41,442 nt of DNA from DASSWG01 sp035705295. GTDB taxonomy: Bacteria; Bacteroidota; Bacteroidia; Flavobacteriales; Flavobacteriaceae. This document shows positions 30,117 through 38,820 of the stretch, piece by piece (position 1 is the first letter of the stretch; every line of letters begins with the position of its first letter). The stretch covers positions 1 to 41,442 of the forward strand of contig DASSWG010000130.1 in the NCBI GenBank assembly GCA_035705295.1, given 5' to 3'. The position numbers and the translations under genes are program-made. The notes under the pieces are model-generated. The model saw nothing but the letters and a program-made list of their open reading frames with translations. It did no database searches and had not been told where the DNA came from.

Positions 30117-30548
30117 ATGAAACTGTCCAAAAAAGAAATACTTGAAGAATTGAACCGTCGGTGCAAAAACACTTTGATGGAAACCCTCGACATTCAATTT
30201 GTGGAAGTTGGAGAAGATTATGTGGTCGCCAAAATGCCGGTCACACCAAAAGTACACCAACCCGATGGCGTTATGCATGGCGGCGCAAGCGTTACTTTGG
30301 CCGAAACCGTGGGCAGCGTGGCCAGTTTTCTTTTTTTGGATGCCGATCATTATTTTGTCCGCGGAATCGAAATTTCCGCCAATCACATAAAAAGCATTCG
30401 AGAAGGAATGGTTTATGCCCGCGCCGAATTTTTGCACAAAGGAAAGACCACGCAATTGTGGGACATCAAAATCCGCGATGAAGAAAAAAACTTGATTTCC
30501 GCGGTGAAATTGACCACAATTGCTTTGCCGAAACCCAAAGTAAGATAA
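30117..30548 (+). CDS. Hotdog-fold thioesterase (PaaI/YbgC-related)
   Basis: The protein has 143 residues. The hotdog signature is PKVHQPDGVMHGGASVTLAETVGSVA (the HGGA with following Glu of the PaaI/MenI-like group) near 52-77, preceded by MPVTPKV and followed by strands VRGIEISANHIKS and VYARAEFLHKGKTTQLWDI. It would hydrolyse an acyl-CoA. In menaquinone-making bacteria a DHNA-CoA thioesterase of this type is needed, and menF and menD lie about 0.5 kb downstream, so a menaquinone role is possible but not shown. Confidence 0.85.
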   Translation: MKLSKKEILEELNRRCKNTLMETLDIQFVEVGEDYVVAKMPVTPKVHQPDGVMHGGASVTLAETVGSVASFLFLDADHYFVRGIEISANHIKSIREGMVYARAEFLHKGKTTQLWDIKIRDEEKNLISAVKLTTIALPKPKVR

Positions 30549-30555
30549 AAAGGAT

Positions 30556-30563
30556 ATCTTTGT
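30556..30563 (+). promoter_or_regulatory. -7 box (TATCTTTG) of the hicAB module
   Basis: TATCTTTG fits TAnnTTTG, 24 bases before the hicA ATG. The nearest TTTG upstream is 27 bases away, longer than usual. Confidence 0.45.
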
Positions 30564-30587
30564 AAAAGATAGATCCATTAAAGCAAT

Positions 30588-30836
30588 ATGGATAAGCACG
30601 AAAAATTACTTTCAAAAATTTTGCAAGGAAATTCCGATGCCAATATTGCGTTTAAAGATTTATGCAAATTGTTGTTGAAACTGGGTTTTGAAGAACGCGT
30701 AAAAGGCAGCCATCATATTTTTCGAAAACACAACATTAAAGAAAAAATCAATTTGCAACAAGATGGAAGTAAAGCGAAAGTGTATCAAGTTCGTCAAGTT
30801 AGAAATATTTTATTAACTTACAAACTGGGAAAATAA
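30588..30836 (+). CDS. hicA: HicA-type mRNA interferase toxin
   Basis: The protein has 82 residues. The double-stranded RNA-binding-like fold shows DLCKLLLKLGFEERVKGSHHIFRKHN with catalytic His in GSHHIF (about 42-46), and VRQVRNILLTY at the end. HicA degrades mRNA and is blocked by HicB. It is followed after two bases by the hicB-like gene, the usual toxin-first order, and has its own -7 box. Confidence 0.9.
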   Translation: MDKHEKLLSKILQGNSDANIAFKDLCKLLLKLGFEERVKGSHHIFRKHNIKEKINLQQDGSKAKVYQVRQVRNILLTYKLGK

Positions 30837-30838
30837 GC

Positions 30839-31051
30839 ATGTACAAATACGAAGTCATAATTTATTGGAGCCGCGAAGATGCTATTTTTGTTGCGGAAGT
30901 ACCGGAATTGGCCGGCTGTATGGCGCATGGAAAAGACAAACAATCGGCATTGGCAAATGCGGAAGAAGCCATTCAATTGTGGATCGACACCGCGAACGAA
31001 TTCGGAGATCCTGTTCCCGAACCAAAAGGGCAACGCTTGTTCTATGCTTAA
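30839..31051 (+). CDS. hicB: HicB-type antitoxin
   Basis: The protein has 70 residues. It reads YKYEVIIYWSREDAIFVAEVPELAGCMAHGKDKQSALANAEEAIQLWIDTANE, the HicB partial RNase-H-like fold, with no C-terminal DNA-binding helix, which puts it in the short group. It neutralises HicA. Its end is 16 bases before menF. Confidence 0.9.
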   Translation: MYKYEVIIYWSREDAIFVAEVPELAGCMAHGKDKQSALANAEEAIQLWIDTANEFGDPVPEPKGQRLFYA

Positions 31052-31067
31052 GCGTTGATTTGTCGAA

Positions 31068-32228
31068 ATGAACAATCCAAACCAACATATGAGTTCCTCC
31101 CCTTTGGAGGGGGTAGATGAAACTTTTTTCCAAAAACTCACTTCCCACTACGAAAAACAACTTCCGTTTGTTGCGTACCGAAAACCGAACGAAAACTTGG
31201 TGAATGCTTTTCTACAAAAAAGCAACACTACTTTTTATGCTGAAAATTTCACCGAAAAAGGTTTTGTTTTTGCTCCGTTTGATTCCAATTCGAAGGCTTT
31301 GTTGATTCCTGAGCAAGAATCGGAAATTTTGAAAGTGGATTTTGAATTGACATTACCAAAGAAGGAAAATTCGGTTAAAAAACATGAGATTCCTGCTTTC
31401 GCAGGAATGTGGGAACATATTCAATTGGTTCAAAAAGGAATCGACGAAATCAAACGTGGCACACTCCAAAAAGTGGTGCTTTCGCACCAACAAAATTTTC
31501 CGATTCCCGAAGAAAATCCGTTGATCATTTTTGAAAAATTGTTACAGGAATATCCCACGGCTTTTGTGTATTGTTGGTTTCATCCGCAAATCGGCTGTTG
31601 GTTGGGAGCCACGCCAGAAACTTTGGTGCAAATCGAACACAACCAACTGAAAACCATGGCCTTGGCGGGCACGCAAAAATATACTGGAAATATGGTCGTT
31701 TCTTGGGGTGAAAAAGAAAAAAAAGAACAACAATTGGTTACCGATGCAATTGTTTCCGGATTACAAGGAAAGGTCGAAAATTTAAAAATTTCTGACCCCA
31801 AAACCATGAAAGCCGGTAGTTTGTTGCATTTAAAAACCGACATTTTCGGTGATTTGAAAAATTCCGATTTGAAAGAAATTTTGCGCGATTTACACCCGAC
31901 GCCCGCGGTTTGTGGCTTGCCCAAAGAAAAGGCCAAACAATTTATTTTGGAAAACGAAGGCTATGACCGCGAATTTTACACCGGATTTTTGGGAGAATTG
32001 AACATGACCACAAAAAAAGACCGCTCTTCAAATCGCAGAAACCAAGAAAATAAAGCCTATTCCATCGTAAAAAAACAAACGAACCTCTTTGTGAACTTGC
32101 GTTGCATGAAATTCGAAAAAGGAAAAGCACAATTATTTTTGGGCGGCGGAATCGTCAAAGACAGCGACCCGGAAAGCGAATGGGAAGAAACCGTGAACAA
32201 AGCGCAAACTATGCTAAAAGTACTGTAA
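31068..32228 (+). CDS. menF: Isochorismate synthase (chorismate-binding enzyme)
   Basis: The protein has up to 386 residues. Chorismate-enzyme motifs are KGIDEIKRGTLQKVVLSHQ, IGCWLGATPETLVQIE, TMALAGTQKYTG, DLHPTPAVCGLPKEKA, GYDREFYTGFLGELN and LFVNLRCMKFEKG. It converts chorismate to isochorismate for menaquinone, and menD follows 55 bases downstream. The N-terminus (SSPLEGVDE) and residues about 105-115 (HEIPAFAGM) are encoded by intergenic-type palindromes, in frame. A second ATG at 31089 is an alternative start. The family core is otherwise complete. Confidence 0.92.
   Translation: MNNPNQHMSSSPLEGVDETFFQKLTSHYEKQLPFVAYRKPNENLVNAFLQKSNTTFYAENFTEKGFVFAPFDSNSKALLIPEQESEILKVDFELTLPKKENSVKKHEIPAFAGMWEHIQLVQKGIDEIKRGTLQKVVLSHQQNFPIPEENPLIIFEKLLQEYPTAFVYCWFHPQIGCWLGATPETLVQIEHNQLKTMALAGTQKYTGNMVVSWGEKEKKEQQLVTDAIVSGLQGKVENLKISDPKTMKAGSLLHLKTDIFGDLKNSDLKEILRDLHPTPAVCGLPKEKAKQFILENEGYDREFYTGFLGELNMTTKKDRSSNRRNQENKAYSIVKKQTNLFVNLRCMKFEKGKAQLFLGGGIVKDSDPESEWEETVNKAQTMLKVL
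31388..31409. repeat. Palindromic repeat inserted in frame in menF
   Basis: ATTCCTGC and GCAGGAAT form the arms around TTTC; the word continues the common repeat GATTCCTGC..GCAGGAATG. It encodes HEIPAFAGM in menF. A related GC-richer copy (GATTCCCGCC with GCGGGAA) is at 39114-39138. Confidence 0.65.
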
Positions 32229-32283
32229 AAAGTTCCGTTTTTCTCAAAGGGAAAACCCCGCAATGTCGTAATTTTGCACGAAT

Positions 32284-33987
32284 ATGAACAACATCCGATC
32301 CAAAATCCCTTTGTCCCAAATCCTTGTTGAACTTTGTGTTGCCAAAGGAATTGAACACGTGGTGATTTCTCCGGGTTCGCGCAACGCGCCTTTGACCATC
32401 GGATTTGCGAACCACCCAAGAATACACGCCTACAGCGTTGTCGATGAACGTTCTGCCGCTTTCTTTGCCTTGGGAATGGCGCAACAAATCCGGAAGCCCG
32501 TGGCCGTGGTTTGCACTTCGGGTTCGGCTTTGTTGAATTATTACCCGGCCGTTGCCGAAGCTTTTTACAGTGATATTCCGCTGCTAGTGATTTCAGCCGA
32601 CCGACCGGAACATTTGATCGACGTGGGCGATGGGCAAACCATTCGGCAACCCAATGTTTTTCAGAACCACATTTTGTACAGCGCGAATTTGAAAAGCGCC
32701 GCAAAAAATGAACTTTCCGAAAACGACCAAGTTTTTAACGAAGCGGAAATCAATTTAGCCTTGAATTTTGCTTTCGGAAAAAACGGCCCCGTCCACATTA
32801 ATGTACCGTTTGATGAACCTTTGTACGAAAAAACCGAAACTGCCTTGCAAGTTTCGGAACAACAACCTCCACAAACAAAGGCTTTCGATTTTGAAGTTTC
32901 CGAAACGGAAAATTTTATCAAAAACTGGAATTCCGCCGAGCGAAAAATCATTTTGGTCGGCGTGAATTTTCCGAAGGAAATTGACCAAAAATACTTGGAT
33001 TTTTTTGCCGAAGACAAATCGGTTTTGGTTTTTACGGAAACAACTTCCAATTTGCATCATCCCGATTTTTTCCCAAACATTGACACCATCATCGCACCGA
33101 TTGAAAAAGATAAAACACCCGATAAATATTTCAAAAAACTGCAACCCGATTTGTTGTTGACGTTCGGAGGAATGGTGGTTTCCAAAAAAGTAAAAGCTTT
33201 TCTGCGCAACTATCCGCCAGAAAAGCACTTCCACATCAACTCGAAAAAAGCCTATGACACTTTTTTTTGTTTGACACAACATTTTGAAGTTTCTCCGAAT
33301 CAGTTTTTCAATGTGGTGCTACCGAAATTGCAGTCTGGAAAAAGTGATTATCGAGAATTTTGGGACAAGGTGAAAATCCACCGAAAAAAGAAACGCACGG
33401 AATATTTGGAACAAATTCCGTTTTCGGATTTTATGGTTTTTGATGCAATTTTCAAGCAAGTTCCACCAAACGAAATGCTTCAAATCGGAAACAGCTCCGC
33501 CATTCGCTATGCGCAATTGTTCGATTTGGACAAAAGCCTTTCCGTTTTTTGCAACCGTGGAACAAGCGGTATCGAAGGTTCGGTTTCCACTGCGGTCGGC
33601 GCGGCTTTGGCTTCCAAAAACCCGACCACTTTGATCACGGGCGATTTGAGTTTTTTTTACGACAGTAACGGGTTGTGGAACAATTATATCCCGAAGAATT
33701 TCAAAATCATCATCATCAACAATGGCGGAGGCGGGATTTTTCGGATTTTACCAGGGGACAAAACTGCGAATTATTTTGAAAAATTTTTTGAAACCCCACA
33801 CGAACTCAATGCGGAACCGTTGGCGAAAATGTTTGGGGTTGAATATTCCCCCGTTTTAAACGAAAATGAACTTGCTTCAAAAGTAGAAGCTTTCTTTTCG
33901 AAAAAAAACAATCAAATCCTCGAAATTTTTACGCCCAGGGAAATCAACGATGAAGTTTTGTTGGGGTATTTTGAGTTTATAAAATAG
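32284..33987 (+). CDS. menD: 2-succinyl-5-enolpyruvyl-6-hydroxy-3-cyclohexene-1-carboxylate synthase
   Basis: The protein has 567 residues. It reads GIEHVVISPGSRNAPLTIGF (about 22-41), VVDERSAAFFALGMAQ with the cofactor-activating Glu55, then SADRPEHLIDVGDGQTIRQ and FNRGTSGIEGSVSTAVG-like (here CNRGTSGIEGSVSTAVG). The thiamine diphosphate motif is TGDLSFFYDSNGLWNN (about 455-470). It joins isochorismate and 2-oxoglutarate in menaquinone synthesis. A TAATTTTG box at 32269-32276 lies just upstream, in the gap after menF. Confidence 0.95.
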   Translation: MNNIRSKIPLSQILVELCVAKGIEHVVISPGSRNAPLTIGFANHPRIHAYSVVDERSAAFFALGMAQQIRKPVAVVCTSGSALLNYYPAVAEAFYSDIPLLVISADRPEHLIDVGDGQTIRQPNVFQNHILYSANLKSAAKNELSENDQVFNEAEINLALNFAFGKNGPVHINVPFDEPLYEKTETALQVSEQQPPQTKAFDFEVSETENFIKNWNSAERKIILVGVNFPKEIDQKYLDFFAEDKSVLVFTETTSNLHHPDFFPNIDTIIAPIEKDKTPDKYFKKLQPDLLLTFGGMVVSKKVKAFLRNYPPEKHFHINSKKAYDTFFCLTQHFEVSPNQFFNVVLPKLQSGKSDYREFWDKVKIHRKKKRTEYLEQIPFSDFMVFDAIFKQVPPNEMLQIGNSSAIRYAQLFDLDKSLSVFCNRGTSGIEGSVSTAVGAALASKNPTTLITGDLSFFYDSNGLWNNYIPKNFKIIIINNGGGGIFRILPGDKTANYFEKFFETPHELNAEPLAKMFGVEYSPVLNENELASKVEAFFSKKNNQILEIFTPREINDEVLLGYFEFIK

Positions 33988-34044
33988 ATCTGAAACCTGT
34001 CCGATGGCGGGTTTGAACCTAGATCAAAACCTAATTCATAAAAT

Positions 34045-34875
34045 ATGATTGACATAGGCATATACCATACATTAACAATCGATCGTGACACCCCACCGGG
34101 GCTTTTTTTGAAGGACCAGCAAGGAAACGAAGTCTTGCTCCCCAACAAATACAAACCGGAAAATTTTGAAATCGGCGATAAAATTGAGGTTTTTGTTTAT
34201 TTGGATCACGATGAACGCCCAGTCGCCACGACTTTGAAACCCTACGTCAAACTCGATGAATTCGCTTATTTACGTTGTGTGGAAAGCAATAATTTGGGCG
34301 CATTTTTGGATTGGGGCCTGGAAAAACATTTGTTCGTTCCGTTTATGGAACAAGCCTATAAAATGAAAAAAGGGGAATGGTACTTGGTTTTTTGCTACCT
34401 CGATTTGGAAACCGATCGCTTGGTCGCTTCGAGCAAAGTGAACGCATTTTTGGACAATTCGGAAATTACGGTGGAACCTTTTGAAAAAGTGGATTTGATC
34501 GTGACCAACAAAACCGATTTGGGGTTCAATGTGATCGTAAACCGCCTGCACCAAGGCTTGATTTATAACGACGAAATATTTCAAAAACTACAAACCGGTG
34601 ACAAACTTACCGGGTACGTGAAAAAAACGCGCCCGGATGGAAAAATCGATATCACTTTGCAACGCCCCGGATACCGAAGTATTGAACCGAACGCGCAACA
34701 AATTTTGAACGAACTCGAATTGAAAGGTGGGTTTTTGCCCCTGCACGACAAATCATCGCCCGAAGAAATCCAGAGTTTGTTGCAAATGAGCAAGAAAAGT
34801 TTCAAAAAAGCCTTGGGAACGCTGTACAAACAACGCCTAGTGGAATTGAAACCGGACGGGGTCCATTTAAAATAA
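34045..34875 (+). CDS. CvfB-like S1-domain RNA-binding protein
   Basis: The protein has 276 residues. Successive S1-like beta-barrels are visible: GNEVLLPNKYKPENFEIGDKIEVFVYLD, GAFLDWGLEKHLFVPFMEQ, VNAFLDNSEITVEPFEKVDL and LGFNVIVNRLHQGLIYNDE with GDKLTGYVKKTRPDGKIDI. The C-terminal KSSPEEIQSLLQMSKKSFKKALGTLYKQ is a winged-helix. This is the CvfB arrangement, known as a post-transcriptional regulator of virulence factors in staphylococci. In Flavobacteriia it often lies near men genes as here. Its targets are unknown. Confidence 0.85.
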   Translation: MIDIGIYHTLTIDRDTPPGLFLKDQQGNEVLLPNKYKPENFEIGDKIEVFVYLDHDERPVATTLKPYVKLDEFAYLRCVESNNLGAFLDWGLEKHLFVPFMEQAYKMKKGEWYLVFCYLDLETDRLVASSKVNAFLDNSEITVEPFEKVDLIVTNKTDLGFNVIVNRLHQGLIYNDEIFQKLQTGDKLTGYVKKTRPDGKIDITLQRPGYRSIEPNAQQILNELELKGGFLPLHDKSSPEEIQSLLQMSKKSFKKALGTLYKQRLVELKPDGVHLK

Positions 34876-34896
34876 TCAAAATATTCATCGTAAAAA

Positions 34897-35916
34897 ATGT
34901 ACAGAAAATTCGTAAAAATTTCCTTGATCCTCGTTTATCTTGTGATTATTGCCGGGGCAATCGTTCGGATGACCGGCAGCGGAATGGGTTGCCCCGATTG
35001 GCCAAAATGTTTTGGGCATTTTATTCCACCGACCGAGCGTAGCCAATTGGAATGGCACCCAAACCAAAATTTTCACGAGGGGCAAGTGATCATCGTCGAT
35101 GAAACGCTTCAAGTGGCAGTGAGCGATTTTGTTTCTCAAGAAAAATTCCAGTCCGAAAATTGGAAATTGTACACCAAACACGATTATGCAAAATTCAACG
35201 CATTGCACACGTGGGTGGAATACATCAACCGGTTGTGCGGGGCCTTGGCGGGGATTGCAGTGTTTGTGATGGCGCTACTTTCCTTTAAAAAATGGCGCAG
35301 CAAAAAACGCATTGTTTGGCTTTCGTGGCTTACGGTTTTTTTGATGGGGTTCCAGGCTTGGCTCGGCGCAACGGTGGTTTATTCGGTATTGGACCCCATA
35401 AAAATCACCGTTCATATGTTGATGGCACTGGTCATCGTGGCAATTCTACTGTATTTGTTGTCCGTTTCCAAAGAAAAAAGAACACAAAAAACCAAAACCA
35501 GGGTTTTTCAAACCGTGTTGGCGGTCGCGATTCTGTTCACTTTGATTCAAATTGCATTGGGCACACAAGTCCGCCAGTTTGTGGATGAACAAATCGATTT
35601 GCTCGGTTATGCCGCCAAAAGCGAGTGGCTTTCTTCGCCCGATTTTGTATTTTATATGCACCGTTCATTTTCATTTTTAGTGCTTTTTGTCAATTTGTTG
35701 CTTTGGTGGCAAAATCGGAAATTAAAATTAGGATTTTCCATGTTCGACAGTTTGTTGATTTTGTTCGGTTTGGAAATTTTGACTGGAGTTTTAATGTATT
35801 ATTTCGACTTTCCATTTTTGACACAACCCATACATTTGCTTTTGGCAACCGCGATTTTCAGCATACAATTTTACATTTTATTGGAGTGTTTTCGAGCAAA
35901 ATTGAAAATAAACTAA
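34897..35916 (+). CDS. ctaA: Heme A synthase, COX15/CtaA family
   Basis: The protein has 339 residues and about eight membrane segments. The start KFVKISLILVYLVIIAGAIVRMTGSGMGCPDWPKCFGHFIPP is the COX15 signature (GxGMxCPDWPxC), with later heme-linked histidines in NALHTWVEYINRLCGAL and FYMHRSFSF, and IQIALGTQVRQF. It oxidises heme O to heme A in the inner membrane for cytochrome oxidase. A palindrome follows the stop at 35916-35945. Confidence 0.93.
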   Translation: MYRKFVKISLILVYLVIIAGAIVRMTGSGMGCPDWPKCFGHFIPPTERSQLEWHPNQNFHEGQVIIVDETLQVAVSDFVSQEKFQSENWKLYTKHDYAKFNALHTWVEYINRLCGALAGIAVFVMALLSFKKWRSKKRIVWLSWLTVFLMGFQAWLGATVVYSVLDPIKITVHMLMALVIVAILLYLLSVSKEKRTQKTKTRVFQTVLAVAILFTLIQIALGTQVRQFVDEQIDLLGYAAKSEWLSSPDFVFYMHRSFSFLVLFVNLLLWWQNRKLKLGFSMFDSLLILFGLEILTGVLMYYFDFPFLTQPIHLLLATAIFSIQFYILLECFRAKLKIN

Positions 35917-35945
35917 CCTTCAGGGTTTCAAAAACCTTGAAGGTT
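35916..35945. terminator. Palindromic repeat, possible terminator
   Basis: ACCTTCAGGGTTT pairs with AAAACCTTGAAGGT around a short loop with one mismatch, directly after the ctaA stop. ACCTTGAAGGT palindromes recur between Bacteroidota genes. There is no strong T-run after it, so the terminator role is inferred. Confidence 0.5.
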
Positions 35946-35983
35946 TCAAGCGTTTGAAAAAACAAATCTTGTGGAAAAAACCC

Positions 35984-35991
35984 TAACTTTG
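35984..35991 (+). promoter_or_regulatory. -7 box (TAACTTTG)
   Basis: TAACTTTG fits TAnnTTTG, 24 bases before the ATG at 36016. Confidence 0.5.
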
Positions 35992-36015
35992 CATCCCCTT
36001 TAAAAAATTCAAATT

Positions 36016-36519
36016 ATGATCTATCGGTTCAGAGTGGTATTGGATGTGTTGGACGATGTTTTTCGCGATATCGAAATCCGCGAAACCGACACTTTGGAAG
36101 ATTTGCACAATGCAATCAGCCAGGCATTTGGTTTTGAAGGCACCGAAATGGCTTCTTTTTACACGAGCGACGAAGAATGGAACCAAGGTGAGGAAATTGT
36201 GTTGTTCGATATGAGCGAAGGCATGAATTCGGTCCGGATGATGAACGAAACCATTTTGAACGAACTGCTTTCCGAGAAAGAGACCAAACTTATTTATGTC
36301 TATGATTTTTTGAATATGTGGACCTTTTATGTGGAACTGGCGGAAATCACCGAACCCATAAATGGAACCGACTACCCGAATTTACTTTTCTCACACGGCG
36401 TTTTGCCAGAAAGTCCGCCGGACAAACAATTCGAAGCCGAAGAAGGTTTTGACGATTTTGACGATGACCCCGATTTTGAAAGTTTCGACGACCCCGATTT
36501 CGACGAGCAATGGAACTGA
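36016..36519 (+). CDS. PRiA4_ORF3-type (IS1096 TnpR-like) protein with acidic tail
   Basis: The protein has 167 residues. It reads YRFRVVLDVLDDVFRDIEI, TLEDLHNAISQAFGFEGTEMASFY, EWNQGEEI, KLIYVYDFLNMWTFYVELAEI, the pattern of the plasmid pRiA4b ORF-3-like family (PF07929), which despite its name is a chromosomal housekeeping-like protein in Bacteroidota. The C-terminus (FDDFDDDPDFESFDDPDFDE) is strongly acidic and repetitive. Function unknown. Confidence 0.85.
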   Translation: MIYRFRVVLDVLDDVFRDIEIRETDTLEDLHNAISQAFGFEGTEMASFYTSDEEWNQGEEIVLFDMSEGMNSVRMMNETILNELLSEKETKLIYVYDFLNMWTFYVELAEITEPINGTDYPNLLFSHGVLPESPPDKQFEAEEGFDDFDDDPDFESFDDPDFDEQWN

Positions 36520-36543
36520 ATTGGTTCCAAGTTTCAAGTTCCA

Positions 36544-36623
36544 TGTCACATCGAGCGCAGTCGAGATGTTATATTTCACAAACTTTTCAGCACTCCTAAC
36601 TCCTAACCCATAACTCCTAACCT
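36544..36623. repeat. Intergenic repeats before the nucleoid-associated gene
   Basis: A second copy of the GAGCGCAGTCGA repeat lies at 36544-36568. At 36592-36623 is an ACTCCTAACTCCTAACCCATAA-like tract that ends seven bases before the ATG at 36630. The latter resembles the CTCATAACTC tracts at 14970-14996 and 24745-24775. Confidence 0.6.
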
Positions 36624-36629
36624 ACCCAA

Positions 36630-37688
36630 ATGATCAATTTATTCAACGCCCAAATCGAGTCGCTTTCCATTCACCGTGTGGGGAACAAAAGCCGGAACGA
36701 AAGCATGTTCCTTTCCGAAAAACCCTACCAATTAAACGATGAATTGACGCCTTTGGTGAAAGAATATTTTCTGAAATCTTTTCGGGAAAAAGAAGAAAAT
36801 TACTACCAATTTGTGCACGAAACCGATCTGGAATTTCATTCGTTGTACAATTTGGCGGAAGCGGTTTTTGCCGATCCTTCCAAGGTTCACGAGCTATCCA
36901 AGAAAATAACCACTTTGTTGTTCGAGCAATCGACGCATCAACACATCAAAAACGGCGAAGTGTATGTGGTTTATTTCGAAAACATGTTGCTGGACAATGA
37001 AAAAACCGACGCCCTCGGAATTTTCAAATCGGAATTGAAGCACGATTTTTTGCAGTTCCAAGAAAACCAACACAATTTGGAAGCGGTTTTGCAACAAGGT
37101 GTCAACTTAAACAAATTGGACAAAGGCACGCTGATTTTCAACAAAAACAAAGAAGAAGGCTACAAAATTTTGTCGGTGGATTCCAATAAATACGACACCA
37201 AATATTGGTTGGAACAATTTCTGGGCGTGGACGCATTCGCGGATGAAAATTTCTACACCAAAAAATACCTGAAATTCTGTCAAAATTTTGCCAAAGACGT
37301 GGTTTTGCCGGCGGAAGACAAACAACAAGAAGTTTTGTTCATGAACCGCGCGGTGGACCATTTTGCAAAAAACGACGAGTTCGAAGAAAGCAAATTTTTA
37401 AACGAAGTGATGGAAAACCCTTCGCTTTTGCCCGAATTTCAAAACTACAAAACCGAAAAAGCGCCCAAATACAAAATCGAAGATTTATCGACGTTCCCAA
37501 TTTCTAACACCGCAGTTTCCGCAGCCCGAAAAAGCATCAAAAATGTGATCAACCTGGATACAAACGTACAGATAAAAATGGATTTCATCAACCCGGAAAG
37601 TGCACAAAAATTCATCGAAAAAGGCTGGGACGAGGAAAAACAAATGTATTATTATTTGGTATATTTCAACAAAGAGCAGAAAAGTTAG
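36630..37688 (+). CDS. Nucleoid-associated protein (NdpA/YejK family)
   Basis: The protein has 352 residues. It begins MINLFNAQIESLSIHRVGNK, followed by helices with SLYNLAEAVFADPSKVHELSKKITTLLFEQSTH, then VYFENMLLDNEKTDALGIFKSE and LDKGTLIFNKNKEEGYKIL, the pattern of the 37-kDa nucleoid-associated family. It binds DNA or the chromosome body; precise role unknown. It is alone on its strand, followed by a CAGT-rich repeat at 37690-37715. Confidence 0.85.
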   Translation: MINLFNAQIESLSIHRVGNKSRNESMFLSEKPYQLNDELTPLVKEYFLKSFREKEENYYQFVHETDLEFHSLYNLAEAVFADPSKVHELSKKITTLLFEQSTHQHIKNGEVYVVYFENMLLDNEKTDALGIFKSELKHDFLQFQENQHNLEAVLQQGVNLNKLDKGTLIFNKNKEEGYKILSVDSNKYDTKYWLEQFLGVDAFADENFYTKKYLKFCQNFAKDVVLPAEDKQQEVLFMNRAVDHFAKNDEFEESKFLNEVMENPSLLPEFQNYKTEKAPKYKIEDLSTFPISNTAVSAARKSIKNVINLDTNVQIKMDFINPESAQKFIEKGWDEEKQMYYYLVYFNKEQKS

Positions 37689-37749
37689 TGTTCAGTAAGC
37701 AGTCGCAGTTGGCAGTAAAAATAACCGATTACGGATCACTAAATAAAAG

Positions 37750-38820
37750 TCAAAACTCCATCACCTCTTTCGTGTTGATATCCACATAATTACGTTTCAC
37801 GAAATCCAATGCGGTTTTTAGAATTCCGCCCATAGTTCGTGGCCGGCGGAATTTGATGTCTTTGGTATATTTCACCAATTCTTTTTTCAAACGACGCACA
37901 TTTTCCGCGCTCGAAACATGGTCGTGGCTCATGCACCGGATCAATTCCGTGCAGCGTTTTTGCGAGGTGATCAAACGCTTGGCAACCTGCGAACGCTCTT
38001 CACGCTGGTATTGTTCAATGGAAGAAGCTTCCAGTTTTTCGGAAACCAATTTCACCATTTCGAAATTTTCCTTAAAAAATTGTGGCCGATACACTTTCAA
38101 ATTCCCTTCATAACATTGCTGGTCAAAATCAATTGCGCGGATTTGATAGGCAACATGATCAAAATCGTGGGTGGGAATGATCACATAATTGTACGAGCGC
38201 ATATCGCCCAACAAACGCATCGTACAACGTTCGTTGAATTTCACAAACTGCTTGGCAATCTGGGTTTTGGCACGTTCATCACATTCCGGGAGTTTGTCGC
38301 TGATGAACACATCGCCCGGAATCCCCGCAATGTGTTCTTCGATCAAAGTTTCTTTGTACACCAAAAAATTGATTCGGTGCGGCGAAAGAATGTGCTCGAA
38401 TTCCAAACCATAAATTCGGGAAGCATCAGCTTTTTTCACATAGAAATGGGTGAAACTGTCGTTCAAAATATTCCTGATTTTCACCCTAAAAGGTTTCGAA
38501 TTCCCGAACGTGCAATAATCGATCGCGTCCACGTTCAAAAACCGGAACGAGTCGTCGCTTCCATCGGAATGCAGCAAAGTATAAACACGTTTCAGGCTGT
38601 TGTCAATTTCAGTGCGCTCGTGGTCCGGATAGTAACAACGCACCCAAAATGTGTCCTCATCGTGGCGATCGTACACCACAATAGAACCTGAAAAACGCAG
38701 CAAATCCTCATAAAAAACCGGAATTTTTGTATTGCGGTTGTGTTTCGCCAAATAATTGTTGAACCGATCGTTTATGGGAAACGTGGGTTTTTTATTGGAC
38801 ATCAATTTTTCTTCCATCAT
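37750..38820 (-). CDS. Conserved hypothetical protein (kinase-like DFD motif)
   Basis: The protein has 356 residues (ATG at 38820; a second ATG at 38802 gives the core start MSNKKPTFPINDRFNNYLAK). The middle reads YNYVIIPTHDFDHVAYQIRAIDFDQQCYEGN, where an Asp-Phe-Asp triplet and nearby acids could bind metal or ATP, as in kinase-like folds. There are no membrane segments or signal peptide. The C-terminal part is basic and helical (RLKKELVKYTKDIKFRRPRT). I believe it is widespread in Flavobacteriia, but I know no function. Confidence 0.75.
   Translation of the reverse strand: MMEEKLMSNKKPTFPINDRFNNYLAKHNRNTKIPVFYEDLLRFSGSIVVYDRHDEDTFWVRCYYPDHERTEIDNSLKRVYTLLHSDGSDDSFRFLNVDAIDYCTFGNSKPFRVKIRNILNDSFTHFYVKKADASRIYGLEFEHILSPHRINFLVYKETLIEEHIAGIPGDVFISDKLPECDERAKTQIAKQFVKFNERCTMRLLGDMRSYNYVIIPTHDFDHVAYQIRAIDFDQQCYEGNLKVYRPQFFKENFEMVKLVSEKLEASSIEQYQREERSQVAKRLITSQKRCTELIRCMSHDHVSSAENVRRLKKELVKYTKDIKFRRPRTMGGILKTALDFVKRNYVDINTKEVMEF

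Noticed and set aside
37918..38691. 257-codon + strand frame antisense to the 356-residue unknown protein
   Set aside because: It has the low-motif, His/Phe-rich composition typical of complementary-strand readings; the minus-strand frame is longer and starts and ends cleanly.
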